The position numbers and the translations under genes were made by a program. 64,000 nt of DNA from assembly GCF_019457945.1 (NCBI RefSeq), contig NZ_JAHZSU010000002.1:1-64000 (forward strand), in the 5' to 3' direction. The stretch is from Ornithinimicrobium laminariae. GTDB lineage: Bacteria > Actinomycetota > Actinomycetes > Actinomycetales > Dermatophilaceae. Positions 45,021 to 54,315 of this stretch are shown piece after piece (the stretch's first letter is position 1; every line of letters begins with the position of its first letter). The notes under the pieces are model-generated. The model saw only the letters and a program-made list of their open reading frames with translations, had not been told where the DNA came from and ran no database searches.

Positions 45021-45060
45021 GGTCAGGCCCCGTCCCGGATTTCCGGAACGAGGCCTGACC
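45021..45060. terminator. Strong hairpin after rpsI
   Basis: GGTCAGGCCCCGTCCCGGAT and TTCCGGAACGAGGCCTGACC pair over nearly their whole length. It lies 16 bases past the rpsI stop and before glmM, so it likely terminates or attenuates the ribosomal operon. Confidence 0.75.
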
Positions 45061-45075
45061 TTTAAGCGAAAGCGA

Positions 45076-45570
45076 TCAACGCTTGCTGTACTGAGGCGCC
45101 TTGCGGGCCTTCTTGAGACCTGCCTTCTTGCGCTCTGGCACGCGAGCGTCGCGAGTGAGGAAGCCAGCCTTCTTCAAGGTGGGGCGGTTCAACTCTTCGT
45201 CGATGCCGTTCAAGGAACGGGCAACGCCGAGGCGAACAGCTCCGGCCTGGCCGGAGGGGCCACCACCGTGAACGCGGACGAGCACGTCATACGCGCCGCC
45301 GAGCTCGAGCACCGTGAACGGGTCGTTCACGATCTGCTGGTGGACCTTGTTCGGGAAGTAGTCTTCCAACGACTTGCCGTTGATCTTCCACTCACCGGTG
45401 CCGGGGACGATGCGCACGCGGGCGATGGCCTGCTTGCGGCGGCCGGTGGCTGCACCGGGGACAGACACGTCGCGCTGGGCGACGGCTGCACCGGTCGAAG
45501 ACTCCGACTCGGAGGTGTATTCGGTCAGCTCGGGCTCGTTGCCCTCAAGCTCAGTTTCGTTAACAGTCAT
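45076..45570 (-). CDS. rpsI: 30S ribosomal protein S9
   Basis: This is ribosomal protein S9, 164 residues. It has an acidic N-terminal extension of about 35 residues before the conserved core ([20 protein letters not shown]), [19 protein letters not shown], and the C-terminal SKR tail that reaches the P-site tRNA. The extension is common in actinobacteria. It follows rplM by 13 bases in one operon. Confidence 0.96.
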   Translation of the reverse strand: MTVNETELEGNEPELTEYTSESESSTGAAVAQRDVSVPGAATGRRKQAIARVRIVPGTGEWKINGKSLEDYFPNKVHQQIVNDPFTVLELGGAYDVLVRVHGGGPSGQAGAVRLGVARSLNGIDEELNRPTLKKAGFLTRDARVPERKKAGLKKARKAPQYSKR

Positions 45571-45583
45571 GAGTCAGAGTTCC

Positions 45584-46027
45584 TTACTGCGCGACCTGGG
45601 AAAGCACGTACGGGACGGGCTGCTGAGCGGCGTGAGGGTGGTTCTCACCGGCGTAGACCTTCAGCTTGCTCATCTGCTGGCGACCCAAGGAGTTCTTAGG
45701 GACCATGCCGCGGATGGCCTTTTCGACGGCGCGCGTCGGGTGCTTCTCCAGGAGCTCTTCGTAGCGCGTGGAGCGCAGACCGCCCGGGTAACCCGAGTGA
45801 CGGTAGGCGTTCTTCTGCACGAGCTTGGAGCCCGTCAGAGCAACCTTGTCGGCGTTGATGATGATGACGAAGTCGCCCATGTCCATATGGGGGGCGTAGG
45901 TCGTCTTGTGCTTGCCACGAAGCAGGATGGCGGTCTGGGACGCGAGGCGACCCAGGACGATGTCCTGTGCATCGATGACATGCCAGGTGCGAGTGATCTC
46001 GCTAGCCTTTGGCGAATAGGTTTTCAC
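45584..46027 (-). CDS. rplM: 50S ribosomal protein L13
   Basis: This is ribosomal protein L13, 147 residues. Conserved blocks are [40 protein letters not shown] and [20 protein letters not shown]. It is the first gene of the rplM-rpsI operon and divergent from the ArsR-type regulator at 46182. Confidence 0.96.
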   Translation of the reverse strand: MKTYSPKASEITRTWHVIDAQDIVLGRLASQTAILLRGKHKTTYAPHMDMGDFVIIINADKVALTGSKLVQKNAYRHSGYPGGLRSTRYEELLEKHPTRAVEKAIRGMVPKNSLGRQQMSKLKVYAGENHPHAAQQPVPYVLSQVAQ

Positions 46028-46161
46028 GTTGCAAACCTTTTCTATGTCGGTGGATTCGTACTTGATACCAGTTTACGGAGTCTGCCCAGCCCACCCAAAG
46101 CGAGCAAAAGCGCACGTCAGCGTATGCGTGAACGCAGTTATCGGGGCACTAAGAGGCACTC

Positions 46162-46182
46162 TATGCAAAACTATTGTGCATA
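46162..46182. promoter_or_regulatory. Palindrome overlapping the ArsR gene start
   Basis: TATGCA and TGCATA form a perfect inverted repeat with a nine-base spacer. Its last base is the A of the ATG at 46182. The position suits autorepression by the ArsR-type protein. Confidence 0.45.
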
Positions 46183-46739
46183 TGGCTGCCCAAACAACCA
46201 CCGCTCTGCGCGTCCTCGCCCACCCGTTGCGCTCGCGACTGCTGGCTCACCTGCGCGTGCACGGTGACGCCACCGCATCAGATCTGGCCGCTGCCCTCGG
46301 CACAAACTCTGGGGCGACCAGCTATCACCTGCGCCAACTCGCCGAGGTTAATTTGATTGAGGACACCCTTGAGGGCACGGGTCGCCGACGACTCTGGCGA
46401 GCTACTCCTGATCAGACTCGGCCCGATGAGCTAGATCCGGTGCTTGACGACGACGATGCGAGCGCCGCTGATTGGCTGGCATTGGACTACTTGGCGCATT
46501 TCTCCGACCAAGCCCATGCCTGGCTCAAAGCCAAGGGCGATTGGCCACCAGAGTGGCAATCCAGCGGCCTAGAGGACCATCTCGTCCAAGTCACCGGCGA
46601 ACAACTCACCGCGATGCGGGCTGAGATCGATGAGGTCCTGCAGCGCTATCGCCGCGTCGGCCAGGGCAACCCAGCAGCCAAGCGCGTCGTGGTGTACACC
46701 TGCCCGCTCCCCCTGGATAACCCGCCGCGTCAGAAGTGA
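46182..46739 (+). CDS. ArsR-family winged-helix regulator
   Basis: This is an ArsR/HTH_20-type regulator of 185 residues. The winged helix covers residues about 5-85: ALRVLAHPLRSRLLAHLRVH, then TASDLAAALGTNSGATSYHL and RQLAEVNLIED. The C-terminal half is helical with no cysteine pair of the classical metal sites. The ATG at 46182 follows no good ribosome site; the GTG two codons before it is an alternative. It converges on the GAF regulator gene, and no efflux partner is nearby. Confidence 0.83.
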   Translation: MAAQTTTALRVLAHPLRSRLLAHLRVHGDATASDLAAALGTNSGATSYHLRQLAEVNLIEDTLEGTGRRRLWRATPDQTRPDELDPVLDDDDASAADWLALDYLAHFSDQAHAWLKAKGDWPPEWQSSGLEDHLVQVTGEQLTAMRAEIDEVLQRYRRVGQGNPAAKRVVVYTCPLPLDNPPRQK

Positions 46740-46757
46740 CCGGCACACGCGGTCGTG

Positions 46758-47924
46758 CTACCTGGGCATTGCTTCGCGGTCGAGGCGCGCCAACTGCGAG
46801 CGCACTAACGGTTGCAGCGGTGAACTGGCAGGCATGATTCGCTGCTGCGCCGCCCATACCTCGTAGTCGTCGCCGCCCCAGGAGGTGCGCGTCCAGACCG
46901 CCATCAAGTCGGCGCGCTCGCTGGCCAGCACACCGCGCCGCACGTCTGCTTCGACCTGACTGCGATAGCGCATCACCCCGGGAGCCTCCGAGTGCGGCAA
47001 CACCGGTCCCCGATATTTCTGCAAGGCGCTGGCGATCTCCCCCGTGTCAACGGTTTGAGACACAACTGCCGCGTCTAGCGTCACCGGCTCGCGCAGCGTG
47101 TAGGGCCTAGACCCCAAGAGTTCGTCACCAACGACGTGCCTCAACCTGTTCATTTCAGCACGCACGGTCGACGCGGTGACCTCATGCGGATAGATCAAAA
47201 CAGCTAGTTCTTCGCCGCTCAGCCCCATCGGCGCATCGGCCAACACCACAAACATCTCGGTATGCCGGGGGCTGAGCACGATGGATTTGGCACCCTTGCG
47301 CAAGATTCCTTCGCGGCGGCCGAGCACTTCGAGGGTGAAGCCGCCACTATTGGCCTCGCGGTGCACGTCCTTGGCCAACTCTGCCTCAGCGAGGAGCGCA
47401 GCTGCCCGCACCATCGCCATCGTCTGAGCACCCGCGACCTGATCGCCGCCCGTGACATCGAGGACGCCAAGCACGGACCCCGAGGACGGGTCATGGATTG
47501 GGCTGGCGACACAATTCCACTGCTGCACCACAGTGCGGTAGTGCTCGGCCCCCGTCACCATCAGCGGCTGATCGAGGGCGAGCGCCATCCCTGGCGCGTT
47601 GGTGCCCACGGCGCGCTCATCCCAAATGGAGCCTTCGATAAATCCGGTGGACTCGGCCCTGCGCAAGGTGGCGTGTGATCCACTGACCCAGAGCAATTGA
47701 CCAGCCTCGTCGGTCAGCGCCAAGAGGGCGTTGCTCTCAATGGCCGCCGCCCCCAGCACCTCTTCCAGGAGTGGATAAATTGCGGCAAGTCGGTGCGCTT
47801 GACGGTATTGCCGCAGGTCACTGGTTGGCATCAAGATAGTGGGCTCGGTCGCATCGGCGTCGACGCCAGCCGCGGCGGATCGACGCCAGGACTCGGCCAC
47901 CTGCGACCTCATAGCCTTGGGCAC
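46758..47924 (-). CDS. GAF-domain transcriptional regulator of the aldehyde dehydrogenase locus
   Basis: This is a 388-residue regulator with an AcoR/Fis-activator-like N-terminal part. [18 protein letters not shown] is the opening block, followed by a GAF domain at about residues 60-190 ([36 protein letters not shown]). It lacks a sigma-54 AAA domain. The C-terminal part resembles a winged-helix output ([36 protein letters not shown]). This architecture accompanies aldehyde dehydrogenase genes in many actinobacteria. It is divergent from the ALDH gene, with a palindrome between them, so it probably controls it in response to an aldehyde or alcohol. Confidence 0.8.
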   Translation of the reverse strand: MPKAMRSQVAESWRRSAAAGVDADATEPTILMPTSDLRQYRQAHRLAAIYPLLEEVLGAAAIESNALLALTDEAGQLLWVSGSHATLRRAESTGFIEGSIWDERAVGTNAPGMALALDQPLMVTGAEHYRTVVQQWNCVASPIHDPSSGSVLGVLDVTGGDQVAGAQTMAMVRAAALLAEAELAKDVHREANSGGFTLEVLGRREGILRKGAKSIVLSPRHTEMFVVLADAPMGLSGEELAVLIYPHEVTASTVRAEMNRLRHVVGDELLGSRPYTLREPVTLDAAVVSQTVDTGEIASALQKYRGPVLPHSEAPGVMRYRSQVEADVRRGVLASERADLMAVWTRTSWGGDDYEVWAAQQRIMPASSPLQPLVRSQLARLDREAMPR

Positions 47925-48000
47925 CCTCTCAGTACAGTCCTCTTCACCGCTCAGCGCAACAGGCGCACGCAGTTAGCTGAAGTCGGACAGGGTTCGCGGA

Positions 48001-48015
48001 TGCAACGTTGTTGCA
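48001..48015. promoter_or_regulatory. Palindrome TGCAAC-N3-GTTGCA in the ALDH promoter
   Basis: A perfect six-base inverted repeat with a three-base spacer lies 72 bases before the aldehyde dehydrogenase start and 77 bases before the divergent GAF regulator start. It is a candidate operator for that regulator. Confidence 0.55.
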
Positions 48016-48086
48016 ACGTCGTTCGTTCTACGGTGACCATAACCCTGCATTCCAGGGCCCACCATCGATGTTGGGAGTCATTAGTT

Positions 48087-49610
48087 ATGACCGTCTATGC
48101 AGCACCAGGCACCGCAGACTCGCTCGTCAGCGTCAAAGAACGCTACGGCCACTTCATTGGCGGCCAATGGGTCGACCCGATCAAGGGCGAGTACTTCGAG
48201 AACATCACCCCCGTGACCGGCCAAGTCTTCACCGAGATCGCACGTGGCACCAGCGAGGACATCGAGGCTGCTCTGGATGCAGCACATGCCGCAGCCCCGG
48301 CGTGGGGCAAGACGCCGGCCGCCGCTCGCGCACAGGTATTGAACAAGATCGCTGACCGTCTTGAAGAGAACCTCGAGATGCTGGCCGTGGCCGAGACCTG
48401 GGACAACGGCAAGGCCGTGCGCGAAAGCCTGATGGCTGACCTGCCGCTAGCCGTCGATCACTTCCGCTATTTCGCTGGCTGCATCCGCGCTCAAGAGGGC
48501 AGCCTGACCGACCTCGACGAGAACACGATCGCCTATCACTTCCAGGAGCCTCTGGGCGTTGTTGGCCAGATCATCCCCTGGAACTTCCCGATCTTGATGG
48601 CCACCTGGAAGTTGGCCCCGGCACTGGCCGCTGGCAACGCTGTGGTCCTCAAGCCTGCTGAGCAGACCCCCTGGTCGATCTTGAAGGTCTTTGAACTCAT
48701 CGGCGAATTGCTGCCTGATGGTGTCGTCAATGTCGTCAACGGCTTTGGAGTTGAGGCTGGCAAGCCGCTGGCCTCTAACCCGCGCATCGCCAAGATTGCC
48801 TTCACCGGCGAAACCACCACGGGCCGCTTGATCATGCAGTATGCAAGCCAGAACCTGATCCCGGTCACGCTGGAGCTGGGTGGCAAGAGCCCCAACGTCT
48901 TTTTTGAGGACGTTGCTCTGCACGACGATGCCTTCTACGACAAGGCGCTCGAAGGCTTCGTACTCTTCGCGCTCAACCAGGGCGAGGTATGCACCTGCCC
49001 GTCGCGCGCACTGGTGCAGTCCTCCATCTACGACAAGTTCGTGCCGGACGCCATTGAGCGGGTCAAGGCAATCAAGATGGGCAACCCGCTGGACACCGAC
49101 ACCATGATGGGCGCCCAGGCCAGCAACGACCAGCTGGAAAAGATCCTGTCCTACCTCGACATCGGCAAGCAGGAGGGCGCCAAGGTGCTCGCCGGTGGTG
49201 GCCGTGCCGAGCTCGAAGGCGACCTGGCCGGTGGCTACTACGTCGAGCCGACTGTGTTCGAGGGCAACAACCAGATGCGCATCTTCCAGGAGGAGATCTT
49301 CGGGCCGGTGCTGGCACTGACCCGCTTCGAGGACGAAGGCGAAGCATTGGAGGTCGCCAACGACACCCTGTATGGCTTGGGTGCTGGCGTGTGGAGCCGC
49401 GACGGAGCCCGCGCATACCGGATGGGTCGTGGGATTCAGGCTGGTCGTGTCTGGACCAACTGCTACCACGCCTACCCGGCGGGTGCTGCGTTCGGTGGCT
49501 ACAAGAACTCGGGCATTGGCCGCGAGAACCACCGAATGATGCTGGACCACTACCAGCAGACGAAGAACCTGCTTGTCTCCACGGCACAGGACAAGTTGGG
49601 CTTCTTCTAA
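48087..49610 (+). CDS. NAD(P)-dependent aldehyde dehydrogenase
   Basis: This is an aldehyde dehydrogenase of 507 residues oxidising an aldehyde such as acetaldehyde to the acid. The catalytic Glu is in [14 protein letters not shown], the catalytic Cys in [16 protein letters not shown], and the cofactor motif is [12 protein letters not shown]. Family-typical [14 protein letters not shown] is present. The ATG at 48087 follows GGGAG ten bases upstream; the longer frame overlaps the regulator. The downstream DUF779 gene and divergent GAF regulator match the acetaldehyde dehydrogenase (AldB/ExaC-type) arrangement. Confidence 0.92.
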   Translation: MTVYAAPGTADSLVSVKERYGHFIGGQWVDPIKGEYFENITPVTGQVFTEIARGTSEDIEAALDAAHAAAPAWGKTPAAARAQVLNKIADRLEENLEMLAVAETWDNGKAVRESLMADLPLAVDHFRYFAGCIRAQEGSLTDLDENTIAYHFQEPLGVVGQIIPWNFPILMATWKLAPALAAGNAVVLKPAEQTPWSILKVFELIGELLPDGVVNVVNGFGVEAGKPLASNPRIAKIAFTGETTTGRLIMQYASQNLIPVTLELGGKSPNVFFEDVALHDDAFYDKALEGFVLFALNQGEVCTCPSRALVQSSIYDKFVPDAIERVKAIKMGNPLDTDTMMGAQASNDQLEKILSYLDIGKQEGAKVLAGGGRAELEGDLAGGYYVEPTVFEGNNQMRIFQEEIFGPVLALTRFEDEGEALEVANDTLYGLGAGVWSRDGARAYRMGRGIQAGRVWTNCYHAYPAGAAFGGYKNSGIGRENHRMMLDHYQQTKNLLVSTAQDKLGFF

Positions 49611-49645
49611 TCCCGGCCTCACCGCACACAACATCAGGAGGATCC

Positions 49646-50050
49646 ATGTCGCAGCCCAACCCGAGCCGCGTTGCTATCACCGCCGAGGCAGGCGCGTTGA
49701 TCGCCAAGCTCGTCGACCGCAACGGACCGGTGATGTTTCACCAGTCGGGCGGATGCTGCGACGGGTCCTCCCCGATGTGCTACCCCCTAGGCGACTTCAT
49801 CACCGGTGACAGCGACGTTTTGCTCGCCGAAGTAAAGGTCGCTGATGTCAAGAAGGCTGTGCCGATCTGGATGTCCAAAAGCCAGTTCGCATATTGGAAG
49901 CACACACATCTCACCATCGATGTCGTTAAGGGACGGGGCGCCGGATTCTCCCTCGAGGCCCCTGAAGGCAAGCGGTTCCTGATCCGCTCCCGTCTCTTAA
50001 CCGATGACGAAGACAGCTACTTTGCCGAGCAAGAAAGTCTCGCCAACTAG
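49646..50050 (+). CDS. DUF779 family protein
   Basis: This is a DUF779 protein of 134 residues, with the cysteine-rich FHQSGGCCDGSSPMCYPLGD near the N-terminus and FWxxHTH-like region YWKHTHLTIDVVKGRGAGFS. It starts at 49646 with AGGAGGATCC upstream. DUF779 genes almost always follow aldehyde dehydrogenase genes. The conserved Cys residues suggest metal or redox binding, but no function is proven. It lies 35 bases after the ALDH stop, so one operon. Confidence 0.88.
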   Translation: MSQPNPSRVAITAEAGALIAKLVDRNGPVMFHQSGGCCDGSSPMCYPLGDFITGDSDVLLAEVKVADVKKAVPIWMSKSQFAYWKHTHLTIDVVKGRGAGFSLEAPEGKRFLIRSRLLTDDEDSYFAEQESLAN

Positions 50051-50069
50051 GTAGTCGCGTCCCCCGCGC

Positions 50070-50107
50070 CACGTGGCCTCAGCCGAACAACCGGCTGGGG
50101 CCACGTG
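50070..50107 (+). terminator. Strong hairpin after the ALDH-DUF779 operon
   Basis: CACGTGGCCTCAGCCG (50070-50085) pairs with CGGCTGGGGCCACGTG (50092-50107), 16 bases with one non-Watson-Crick pair and a six-base loop. It starts 20 bases after the DUF779 stop. Confidence 0.75.
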
Positions 50108-50252
50108 CTTATGCGTGTGGCTTTAGGTGTGTCACACCGGTGGCGTAATCTGAATCGTTGCTTGGACATGCTTGCCCGTTGGTGGGCAAGTGGGCCTAAG
50201 CAGCGTTCCTCTGCCCGTCCCACCGAGGCAGAGTAGAGAGAGGATTCACTGA

Positions 50253-51233
50253 GTGAGCATCATCGAGGCCAAAGGCCTCACCAAAACGTATTCCACCCGC
50301 AGCGGGACCGTGCACGCGCTAGCTGGGCTTGATTTGAGCGTCCCGGAGGGGACAGTTAAGGGCTTGCTAGGCCCCAACGGCGCTGGCAAGACCACCACCG
50401 TCAAAGTGCTCAACACACTGATCAAGCCAGACTCGGGCACCGCGACTGTCGATAGCATCGACGTTGTCAACGACCCGCAGGGTGTGCGCCGCGTGATCGG
50501 CGCTTCTGGGCAGTACGCAGCAGTCGACGAAAACCTCACGGGTCTCGAAAACCTCGAAATGGTTGGCCGGCTGTATCACCTGGGCATCAAGCGTTCCCGG
50601 GCACGCGCCAAGGAACTGATCGAGGCATTCGACCTCACCGCGGCGGGCAACCGTCCAGTCAAGGGCTTTTCTGGCGGTATGCGTCGCCGCATCGACCTCG
50701 CCGGCGCCCTGGTGAACCGTCCTCGCATCCTCTTCTTGGATGAGCCGACCACTGGGCTGGACCCGGCAAGTCGTCTCGGGCTGTGGGAGACCATCAGCGA
50801 CCTCGTGCGCGGTGGCACCACGGTGTTGCTGACAACGCAGTACCTCGAAGAAGCCGACTACCTGGCTGACCACATTTCGGTCATCGACTCAGGTCACGTC
50901 ATCGCTGAAGGCACCAGCGATGAACTGAAGGCTCAGGTCGGTGGCCACCGCGTGGTCGTCACGGTCGCGGATGAGGGCGACAGCCAGCAGGCCCAAGACA
51001 TCCTGCGCCACCACGGTGCAGGCAAGCTGTCCGTCAGCGACGGCGGCCGCGAGATCAGTGTGGTTGTTGATCAGGGCCCAACCACCCTGCAGGCAGTGTT
51101 GAGCGATCTTGGCAACGCCCAGATCCGCCTGCACGACGCAGGTATGCAGCGCCCCACGTTGGACGATGTGTTCCTGACGTTGACCGGGCACAAGGCTGCA
51201 CAGGACGACGACACCGAGCAGGAGGCAAGCTGA
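50253..51233 (+). CDS. ABC exporter ATP-binding protein (DrrA type)
   Basis: This is the ATPase of a daunorubicin-resistance-type exporter, 326 residues, starting with GTG. Walker A is LGPNGAGKTTTVKVLN, the signature is FSGGMRRRIDLAGALV, Walker B is ILFLDEPTTGLDP and the switch is TTQYLEEADYLADH. A C-terminal extension (about residues 225-326) is typical of DrrA proteins. The permease gene follows with a one-base overlap. The exported compound is unknown; a self-resistance or lipid role is possible. Confidence 0.9.
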   Translation: MSIIEAKGLTKTYSTRSGTVHALAGLDLSVPEGTVKGLLGPNGAGKTTTVKVLNTLIKPDSGTATVDSIDVVNDPQGVRRVIGASGQYAAVDENLTGLENLEMVGRLYHLGIKRSRARAKELIEAFDLTAAGNRPVKGFSGGMRRRIDLAGALVNRPRILFLDEPTTGLDPASRLGLWETISDLVRGGTTVLLTTQYLEEADYLADHISVIDSGHVIAEGTSDELKAQVGGHRVVVTVADEGDSQQAQDILRHHGAGKLSVSDGGREISVVVDQGPTTLQAVLSDLGNAQIRLHDAGMQRPTLDDVFLTLTGHKAAQDDDTEQEAS

Positions 51234-52099
51234 TGACGACGCAACAAACCTCGACGCCTGCGACCGCGCAGGGGCCCTTTGAGCCCGAGGTTACCGGCGC
51301 CTTCGCGACCTGGATGGCCGATGGCTGGACGGTCACCTGGCGCAACCTGAACAAGGTCAAGCGCTCCCCGGACATGCTGATCTTTGCTGTGCTGCAGCCC
51401 ATCATGTTTGTGCTGCTGTTCAGTCAGGTTTTTGGTGGAGCCATCGGTGGGGACAACCCCAACTTTGACTACACAGACTTCTTGATGGCTGGCATTTTTG
51501 CCCAGACGGTGGTCTTTGGCTCAACCTTCTCCGGCGCTGCGATGGCTCAAGACCTTAAGGAAGGCATCATCGACCGTTTTCGGACGCTGCCGATGAGCCC
51601 GTCTGCTGTCTTGGTCGGTCGCACCAACGCCGACCTGGCGCTCAACACGATCTCGATGGTCATCATGATCCTGACCGGTCTGGCTATCGGCTGGCGCTTT
51701 GAGAACGGCGTCTTGAGTTTCTTGGGCGGTGTCGCGCTGCTAATGCTGTTTTCGTATTCGTTCAGCTGGGTGATGGCGCTGCTCGGCATGATGGTAAAGA
51801 CGCCAGAAACGATCAACAATGCGTCGTTCATGATCTTGTTCCCCTTGACGTTCATCTCGAACGCCTTCGTGCCGGCCGAGTCGCTGCCGAAGGTCTTCGG
51901 CATCATCGCCAACTGGAACCCGGTCTCGGCACTGGTCCAGGGCGCTCGTGAGTTGTTCGGCAATACCGGCGGGACCGTCGCTGCTGACACGTGGCCGATG
52001 CAAAACCCGGTGATCACCGCGATCATCGGATCGGTCTTGATGCTGCTCATCTTCGTGCCGCTCTGCGTCAAGAAGTTCGGCAACGTTTCGTCGCGCTGA
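51233..52099 (+). CDS. ABC exporter permease (DrrB/ABC-2 type)
   Basis: This is the membrane part of the DrrAB-type exporter, 288 residues with six predicted helices. It has the ABC-2 features ILTGLAIGWRFENGVLSFLG and ASFMILFPLTFISNAFVPAE. Its ATG shares one base with the ATPase stop (TGATG at 51231-51235). It acts with the DrrA-type ATPase to export a hydrophobic molecule or lipid. A clear terminator hairpin follows at 52159-52193. Confidence 0.9.
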   Translation: MTTQQTSTPATAQGPFEPEVTGAFATWMADGWTVTWRNLNKVKRSPDMLIFAVLQPIMFVLLFSQVFGGAIGGDNPNFDYTDFLMAGIFAQTVVFGSTFSGAAMAQDLKEGIIDRFRTLPMSPSAVLVGRTNADLALNTISMVIMILTGLAIGWRFENGVLSFLGGVALLMLFSYSFSWVMALLGMMVKTPETINNASFMILFPLTFISNAFVPAESLPKVFGIIANWNPVSALVQGARELFGNTGGTVAADTWPMQNPVITAIIGSVLMLLIFVPLCVKKFGNVSSR

Positions 52100-52158
52100 C
52101 GAAGCAGACCTGCCAGCACCGCTGCTTGGCCGCGGCGCATACACAGCCGCACACGCAA

Positions 52159-52193
52159 AAAGGCGTGTCAGACCCTTGGTGTGGCACGCCTTT
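52159..52193. terminator. Bidirectional terminator hairpin
   Basis: AAAGGCGTGTCA and TGGCACGCCTTT form a near-perfect 12-base stem followed on the plus strand by TTTCTC. It lies between the convergent permease and truA genes and could end both. Confidence 0.75.
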
Positions 52194-52216
52194 CTCAGCT
52201 GCGAAGCTCCGGGGCG

Positions 52217-53125
52217 CTATGCGCCCTGTGAGGTAGGCCCGGGAAGCGATCGAGTAGCTCGTGCCTCTTCAGCACGCTGACCCACCAGATGATCGGGGGG
52301 ATACACGATCTCCTCGAGGCTCAGCCCATGCGCGGGCATGACCGTCATGCGGGAGTCACGCTGACGTGCCAGGAGGATCTCCTTGACCGTTTCGGCCGTG
52401 AACTTACCCTCGCCAACCCGCACGATGGCGCCGACGAGGGCTCTCACCATGCTGTGGCAAAAGGCGTCAGCTTGAACATCAGCAATCAGGACCCCGGCCT
52501 CATCACGGCGCCATCGATACTTCAACAGCGTGCGTACTGTCGTGGCACCCTCACGGCGTCGACAAAAGGCGGCAAAGTCGTGAAGGCCACATAGTGTCTG
52601 CGCGACCTCATCCATTGCCTCAACGTCCAACTTGACGTCGTAGTTGACGGTGTCGCGCCGTCGGAGCGGGTCCCGCACTGGCACGCTGTCGGCGATTCGG
52701 TATTCGTAGCGGCGGTGCAGTGCCGAGAATCGGGCGTCGAAGCCCTTGGGCGCACGCGACACATGCTTGACCAAGATGTCGTCGGGGAGCACCCCCTTGA
52801 GTCGCTGCCGAGCTGCTTGCTCAGCCGTCCAACTGCCTCGGTTACGCAGAGTTTGTAGCCTCGCATCGTTGACGTCGAGGTGCACGACTGAGCCTCTTGC
52901 ATGCACACCAGCGTCGGTTCGGCCACCGACCACAAGATTTGGCGGCTCTGAGCGCAAGATGACTCCCCAAGCGTTGGAGATTGTCTCCTCGACGGTACGG
53001 AATCCGGGCTGGGTAGCCCAGCCATAAAACTCAGTGCCGTCATAAGCCACGTCTAGGCGCAGCCGCACAAGGTCTCCCCCAGCCTCACGCGGAGCTGCTG
53101 CAATATCCGAACCAGTCACAACCAC
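52217..53125 (-). CDS. truA: tRNA pseudouridine(38-40) synthase TruA
   Basis: This is TruA, converting uridines 38-40 in the tRNA anticodon stem to pseudouridine. It has 302 residues from a GTG start; the first 20 are variable. The catalytic Asp is in VGGRTDAGVHARG, preceded by YDGTEFYGWATQPGFRTVEE. It would normally follow rplQ directly, but a 309-codon DUF559-type gene lies between. That gene ends 32 bases before the truA start. Confidence 0.94.
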   Translation of the reverse strand: MVVTGSDIAAAPREAGGDLVRLRLDVAYDGTEFYGWATQPGFRTVEETISNAWGVILRSEPPNLVVGGRTDAGVHARGSVVHLDVNDARLQTLRNRGSWTAEQAARQRLKGVLPDDILVKHVSRAPKGFDARFSALHRRYEYRIADSVPVRDPLRRRDTVNYDVKLDVEAMDEVAQTLCGLHDFAAFCRRREGATTVRTLLKYRWRRDEAGVLIADVQADAFCHSMVRALVGAIVRVGEGKFTAETVKEILLARQRDSRMTVMPAHGLSLEEIVYPPDHLVGQRAEEARATRSLPGPTSQGA

Positions 53126-53157
53126 TAAGCCTAACTGCGCTCATCGTGGGAGTTGAC

Positions 53158-54084
53158 TCATGCAACCTGCGATCGCCGTGCCACCTCAAACGCATCCACC
53201 AACCACGCTTGCACTTGTGCTGGTCTGCTCAGGTCTTTCCAGATAAGCCTCACCACCTGATAACCCAGTCTGCGCAGTTCGTCCTCACGCGCCTTTTCTT
53301 CAATCAGCGGTCGGCCGCCGTCGTACTTTGCCAAACCGTCGAACTCGACGATGGTCCGCTGATCGCGAAAAAGGAAATCCACTCGGGCTCGACGACCGGA
53401 CGGCAATCGGATGCTGACCTGGGGCTCAGCATCCGGCATACCAAGCAGGTGGAAGAGCCACCGACAGCGAGACTCCCCCGGCGACTCCATCCGCGCGTCT
53501 ACCAACTCGACAACGCGTTGTGGCCGGGCAAAGCCACGAGCAAATCTGCCTGCCGACAGCGCCTCGGCAAACACCGCGCCGCCAACTCCAGCGTGGGCGA
53601 TGGCATCGGCCGCCACCAGACCCGCTTCCACCCCAAACGCGTCCGCGACCTGGAGTGCGGCCAGCGAATCACGCACCCGCCACTGCTGACCGCACGGGAT
53701 CAGCCATTCGGGATCCACAACCTGGTGAAACGCCAACTCAGGCGTGGACTTGTGCCGAGTGCCGTCAAGGCGTATCAGGTGAACTCGCCGATCAACACCA
53801 AAGAGCGGTAGGCCCGCCATAGCCAGCGACGACTGATGTGAGAGGGCAACACTGCCGCTCCAGGGGCTCAGCAGCGCTGCCTTGGCGCGGAGTTGGTGGC
53901 GTTCGGACAGCATCGCGGATTGCCACACGGACTCGGCAACAACCACGCCCTTGGCTACTCGCCGCAGACCACCCTGAGCCACCCACCGATCGATGGTGCG
54001 CGGGTGCACCCCCATCGCTCGGAGTTGGGCTGTTGATGCGAGTCCGCCGGCGCCCTTCAGCCAAACCTCGACCTCGTGCTTCAC
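53158..54084 (-). CDS. AbiEi-like HTH and DUF559 nuclease-fold protein
   Basis: This 308-residue protein has an N-terminal winged-helix region of the AbiEi-antitoxin type (ASTAQLRAMGVHPRTIDRWV, QGGLRRVAKGVVV). The C-terminal DUF559 domain has a Vsr-like PD-(D/E)xK nuclease fold (RVDFLFRDQRTIVEFDGLAK, DELRRLGYQVVRLIWKDL). The DFLF and EFDG acidic residues are intact. Such genes are very common in actinobacteria as orphans with unknown roles. No AbiEii-type toxin gene is next to it. Its position between rplQ and truA is unusual. Confidence 0.82.
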   Translation of the reverse strand: MKHEVEVWLKGAGGLASTAQLRAMGVHPRTIDRWVAQGGLRRVAKGVVVAESVWQSAMLSERHQLRAKAALLSPWSGSVALSHQSSLAMAGLPLFGVDRRVHLIRLDGTRHKSTPELAFHQVVDPEWLIPCGQQWRVRDSLAALQVADAFGVEAGLVAADAIAHAGVGGAVFAEALSAGRFARGFARPQRVVELVDARMESPGESRCRWLFHLLGMPDAEPQVSIRLPSGRRARVDFLFRDQRTIVEFDGLAKYDGGRPLIEEKAREDELRRLGYQVVRLIWKDLSRPAQVQAWLVDAFEVARRSQVA

Positions 54085-54251
54085 GAGGCTAGCGTGACGG
54101 ATCTGGCTCTAACTCGTCTTTGCCCATCCACAGGCAGACGATCCAGCCGGCGATGAGGCAATATCCGGCCCGTGAGCCCTGGAGAACATGCCCGCGTGCC
54201 GGTTTTTGCCTCATCGCACGCCGATGGAGTGCTGATGAGGCCGCGAACACG

Positions 54252-54290
54252 ACGAAGCCGCCCCACCCCTAATGGGTGAAGCGGCTTCGT
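54252..54290 (-). terminator. Terminator hairpin after rplQ
   Basis: ACGAAGCCGC (54252-54261) pairs perfectly with GCGGCTTCGT (54281-54290) around an inner CACCC/GGGTG stem, 26 bases past the rplQ stop on the minus strand. It ends the alpha operon. Confidence 0.75.
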
Positions 54291-54315
54291 TCGAGCAAAA
54301 AGCTAAAGAGCTAAA

